A DNA stretch of 34,284 nt from JAHHUA01 sp036635475 (GTDB lineage Bacteria > Bacillota > Clostridia > Oscillospirales > Ruminococcaceae): positions 1 through 34,284 of the forward strand of contig JAVWQH010000021.1 in the NCBI GenBank assembly GCA_036635475.1, given 5' to 3'. Positions 33,012 through 34,284 of the stretch are shown here, in pieces. Position 1 is the stretch's first letter. Every line of letters starts with the position of its first letter. A model generated the notes under the pieces. That model worked only from the letters and a program-made list of their open reading frames with translations. It had not been told where the DNA came from and searched no databases. The translations under genes and the position numbers were made by a program.

Positions 33012-33953
33012 ATGAAGCATAAGTTTTTATCTGTAATATTGGCAATTTCCTTGATTTTTGGTATGACTGCTTGTCAGGCAAAACCAGTTTCGGAAGAGTT
33101 GCCCACATTACCACAATATCCTGTAACTATCAATGAAACAATAATCTCGGAAAGACCTGTCAGAATTGCTACAATATCCCCTGCTATGACTGATTTAATA
33201 TATGGTTTGGGCTTTGGCGGACGAATTGTTGGCGTTGGAGATGGCAGCGTTATCTCCTCGGGTGACGAAACAGATGAATTTGATGTGGAAAATATCGGAA
33301 CTTTAATGGAACTTAATATGAGCGAAATAAAGCATTGTAAACCCGATATTCTCTTCACCCACACCCAATTGACAGATGACCAACTTCGCAAATTGCAGCA
33401 AATGTATGTAACAGTTGTTGTAATCCCCTTTGCTCAAACAATTGATGAGGTTTTTGCCAATTATGAAACTGTCAGCAAAATTATGCTTGGTGAAACTGAT
33501 GGCAAAGCTTATTCTGATGCAAAAATCGAAAGATACAAATATCTGCTTGAAAAGGTTTCATCAGTATCTAAATCTTCGGGTGAAGGCACAAAATCAATAT
33601 ATATCCGAATGTTTCCGCTCACTCTTGCCACAGGAGATACCTTTGAAAACTATATTTTGACTGATGTTTTAGGCTTTGAAAATCTTGCCTCAAAATATGA
33701 AAACTGGAAATATCCAATGGAAGAATCCACAACTCTTGAACCTGAACTGATTTTGTATCACAATTCAATAGATGCTCCAACAATTTTGGAGGACACAATG
33801 TACAAAACAACTTCAGCTGCACAAAATAATAAAGTTCTTCATGTTCGAGGCGATTATTTTGAAAGACGTTCCCCTCAAATGTTTATGGAACTTGTGCGAA
33901 TAGCATATGAACTATATCCAACTGAAATGCCTGAGGATTTAGCAAATATATAG
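33012..33953 (+). CDS. Lipoprotein solute-binding receptor, siderophore/cobalamin type
   Basis: Extracellular receptor of an ABC importer. A lipoprotein signal peptide (KHKFLSVILAISLIFGMTAC, lipidated Cys at residue 21) precedes a PBP2-type fold. RPVRIATISPAMTDLIYGLG and RIVGVGDGSVISSG, then MSEIKHCKPDILFTH, mark the BtuF/FepB/FecB group (Peripla_BP_2). At 313 residues it is typical. Substrate cannot be told: iron complex, haem or corrinoid. ATG 33012 has GGAGGG close upstream. No permease or ATPase gene lies on either side within the window, and a terminator follows, so it is transcribed apart from its importer or is an orphan. Confidence 0.88.
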   Translation: MKHKFLSVILAISLIFGMTACQAKPVSEELPTLPQYPVTINETIISERPVRIATISPAMTDLIYGLGFGGRIVGVGDGSVISSGDETDEFDVENIGTLMELNMSEIKHCKPDILFTHTQLTDDQLRKLQQMYVTVVVIPFAQTIDEVFANYETVSKIMLGETDGKAYSDAKIERYKYLLEKVSSVSKSSGEGTKSIYIRMFPLTLATGDTFENYILTDVLGFENLASKYENWKYPMEESTTLEPELILYHNSIDAPTILEDTMYKTTSAAQNNKVLHVRGDYFERRSPQMFMELVRIAYELYPTEMPEDLANI

Positions 33954-33968
33954 GTAAATAATTGATAT

Positions 33969-34007
33969 AAACCATCGGTTGAATTTTTATTTAGCCGATG
34001 GTTTTTT
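33969..34007 (+). terminator. Terminator of the receptor gene
   Basis: AAACCATCGG (33969-33978) and CCGATGGTTT (33995-34004) pair perfectly over 10 bases, followed by a run of six T. Confidence 0.9.
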
Positions 34008-34143
34008 GTGATTAAAATACAATTAAATTTAATTTCAATCTGCATATTTTATCTGAAAATTGATTTGTAAAATACTGACTAATATTAAGATAAAAGGATT
34101 GATACTATTACATTTTGTCATAGCAAACTCGTTTTATAACAGC

Positions 34144-34240
34144 AAAAGTCCCATTTAAGCGGCGGCTCAAATGGGACGCTGAAAGGGGAGGTCATAATAG
34201 GAGTTGGAGTTTGTAAAAGTTATGATGAAGTTTTAACTAT
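34144..34240 (-). ncRNA. Second candidate C-rich small RNA
   Basis: On the minus strand a sigma-A promoter is followed by about 60 nt with several C-rich blocks complementary to ribosome binding sites (CTCCAACTCC, then GACCTCCCC, plus-strand 34183-34210), then an intrinsic terminator: GTCCCATTT and AAATGGGAC, 9 perfect pairs (34148-34156 with 34169-34177), followed by TTTTGC. No reading frame with a ribosome binding site is present on that strand. The unit is complete at about 97 nt and lies alone after the receptor gene. It resembles sRNAs that block translation by covering Shine-Dalgarno sequences. Function is inferred, not known. Confidence 0.6.
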
Positions 34241-34246
34241 GGTTTT

Positions 34247-34275
34247 ATTATATACTGTTTTATTCTCAAAATCAA
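34247..34275 (-). promoter_or_regulatory. Sigma-A promoter of the second sRNA
   Basis: TTGATT (34270-34275) and TATAAT (34247-34252) on the minus strand, 17 bases apart. Predicted start near 34240. Confidence 0.7.
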
Positions 34276-34284
34276 GACTTATAA

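Noticed and set aside
33954..34143. Cobalamin or iron riboswitch near the receptor gene
   Set aside because: No B12 box (GCCACTG) or other known core is visible, and the segment lies downstream of the receptor gene.
34183..34235. Plus-strand small gene after GGGGAGG near the right end
   Set aside because: The only frame is TTG-started, about ten codons, poorly spaced and ends at TAA. The minus strand offers a complete promoter-terminator unit instead.

Overview
The window reads as a chromosomal segment of a low-GC, motile, anaerobic member of the Clostridia (Bacillota). The evidence is the strong AGGAGG-type ribosome binding sites, sigma-A promoters, a class III fructose-1,6-bisphosphatase, a one-polypeptide pyruvate:ferredoxin oxidoreductase, the maf/mreBCD cell-shape cluster and flagellar cap genes. 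I see no insertion sequence, prophage, tRNA, rRNA or CRISPR array. Genus-level placement is not possible from what I can see.

Layout. (1) 1-6454, minus strand: zapA, a U32 family protein, dut, a DUF4321 membrane protein and maf form one operon. It runs into mreB-mreC-mreD and the first codons of what is probably PBP2 (mrdA); mreB also has its own promoter. This is a cell-division, cell-shape and nucleotide-sanitation block. (2) 6610-10577: a Na+/phosphate symporter with a PhoU-like tail (minus) diverges from class III fbp (plus). (3) 10583-11295: a 6S RNA gene and a DUF1292 gene on the minus strand, converging on fbp. (4) 11468-12540: a 1-kb plus-strand unit with promoter and terminator but no sizeable protein. 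It holds 5.6 copies of a 108-bp tandem repeat flanked by structured RNA domains that pair over 800 nt. (5) 12616-17433, minus strand: a secreted protein of unknown function, an M3 oligoendopeptidase with a striking operator array, and alanine racemase. (6) 17635-20021: a candidate C-rich small RNA, a LysM-G5-M23 cell-wall protein and a SLOG-fold protein. (7) 20105-25422, plus strand: fliD-fliS-(flgN-like), then a two-gene unit of a ParA ATPase and a ComFB-domain protein. (8) 25665-29530: nifJ behind a ~265-nt leader that carries two identical hairpins. (9) 29737-33953: a GAF-HD-GYP phosphodiesterase (minus), a small operon with DUF1653 and CBM9-like proteins, and a lipoprotein solute receptor. 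(10) 34144-34240: a second candidate C-rich small RNA on the minus strand.

How the parts may work together: flagellar cap and chaperone genes, a ParA-ComFB pair and an HD-GYP enzyme share the right half. ComFB domains are reported c-di-GMP receptors and HD-GYP enzymes degrade c-di-GMP, so motility control by that messenger is a reasonable inference. Cell-wall genes (mre cluster, alr, M23 protein) dominate the left and middle.

The best candidates for something undescribed are the repeat-bearing RNA locus at 11.5-12.5 kb, the ParA-ComFB pair, the duplicated-hairpin leader of nifJ, and the two small RNAs with anti-Shine-Dalgarno C-rich segments. All RNA pairings were found by eye, without energy calculation or covariation.
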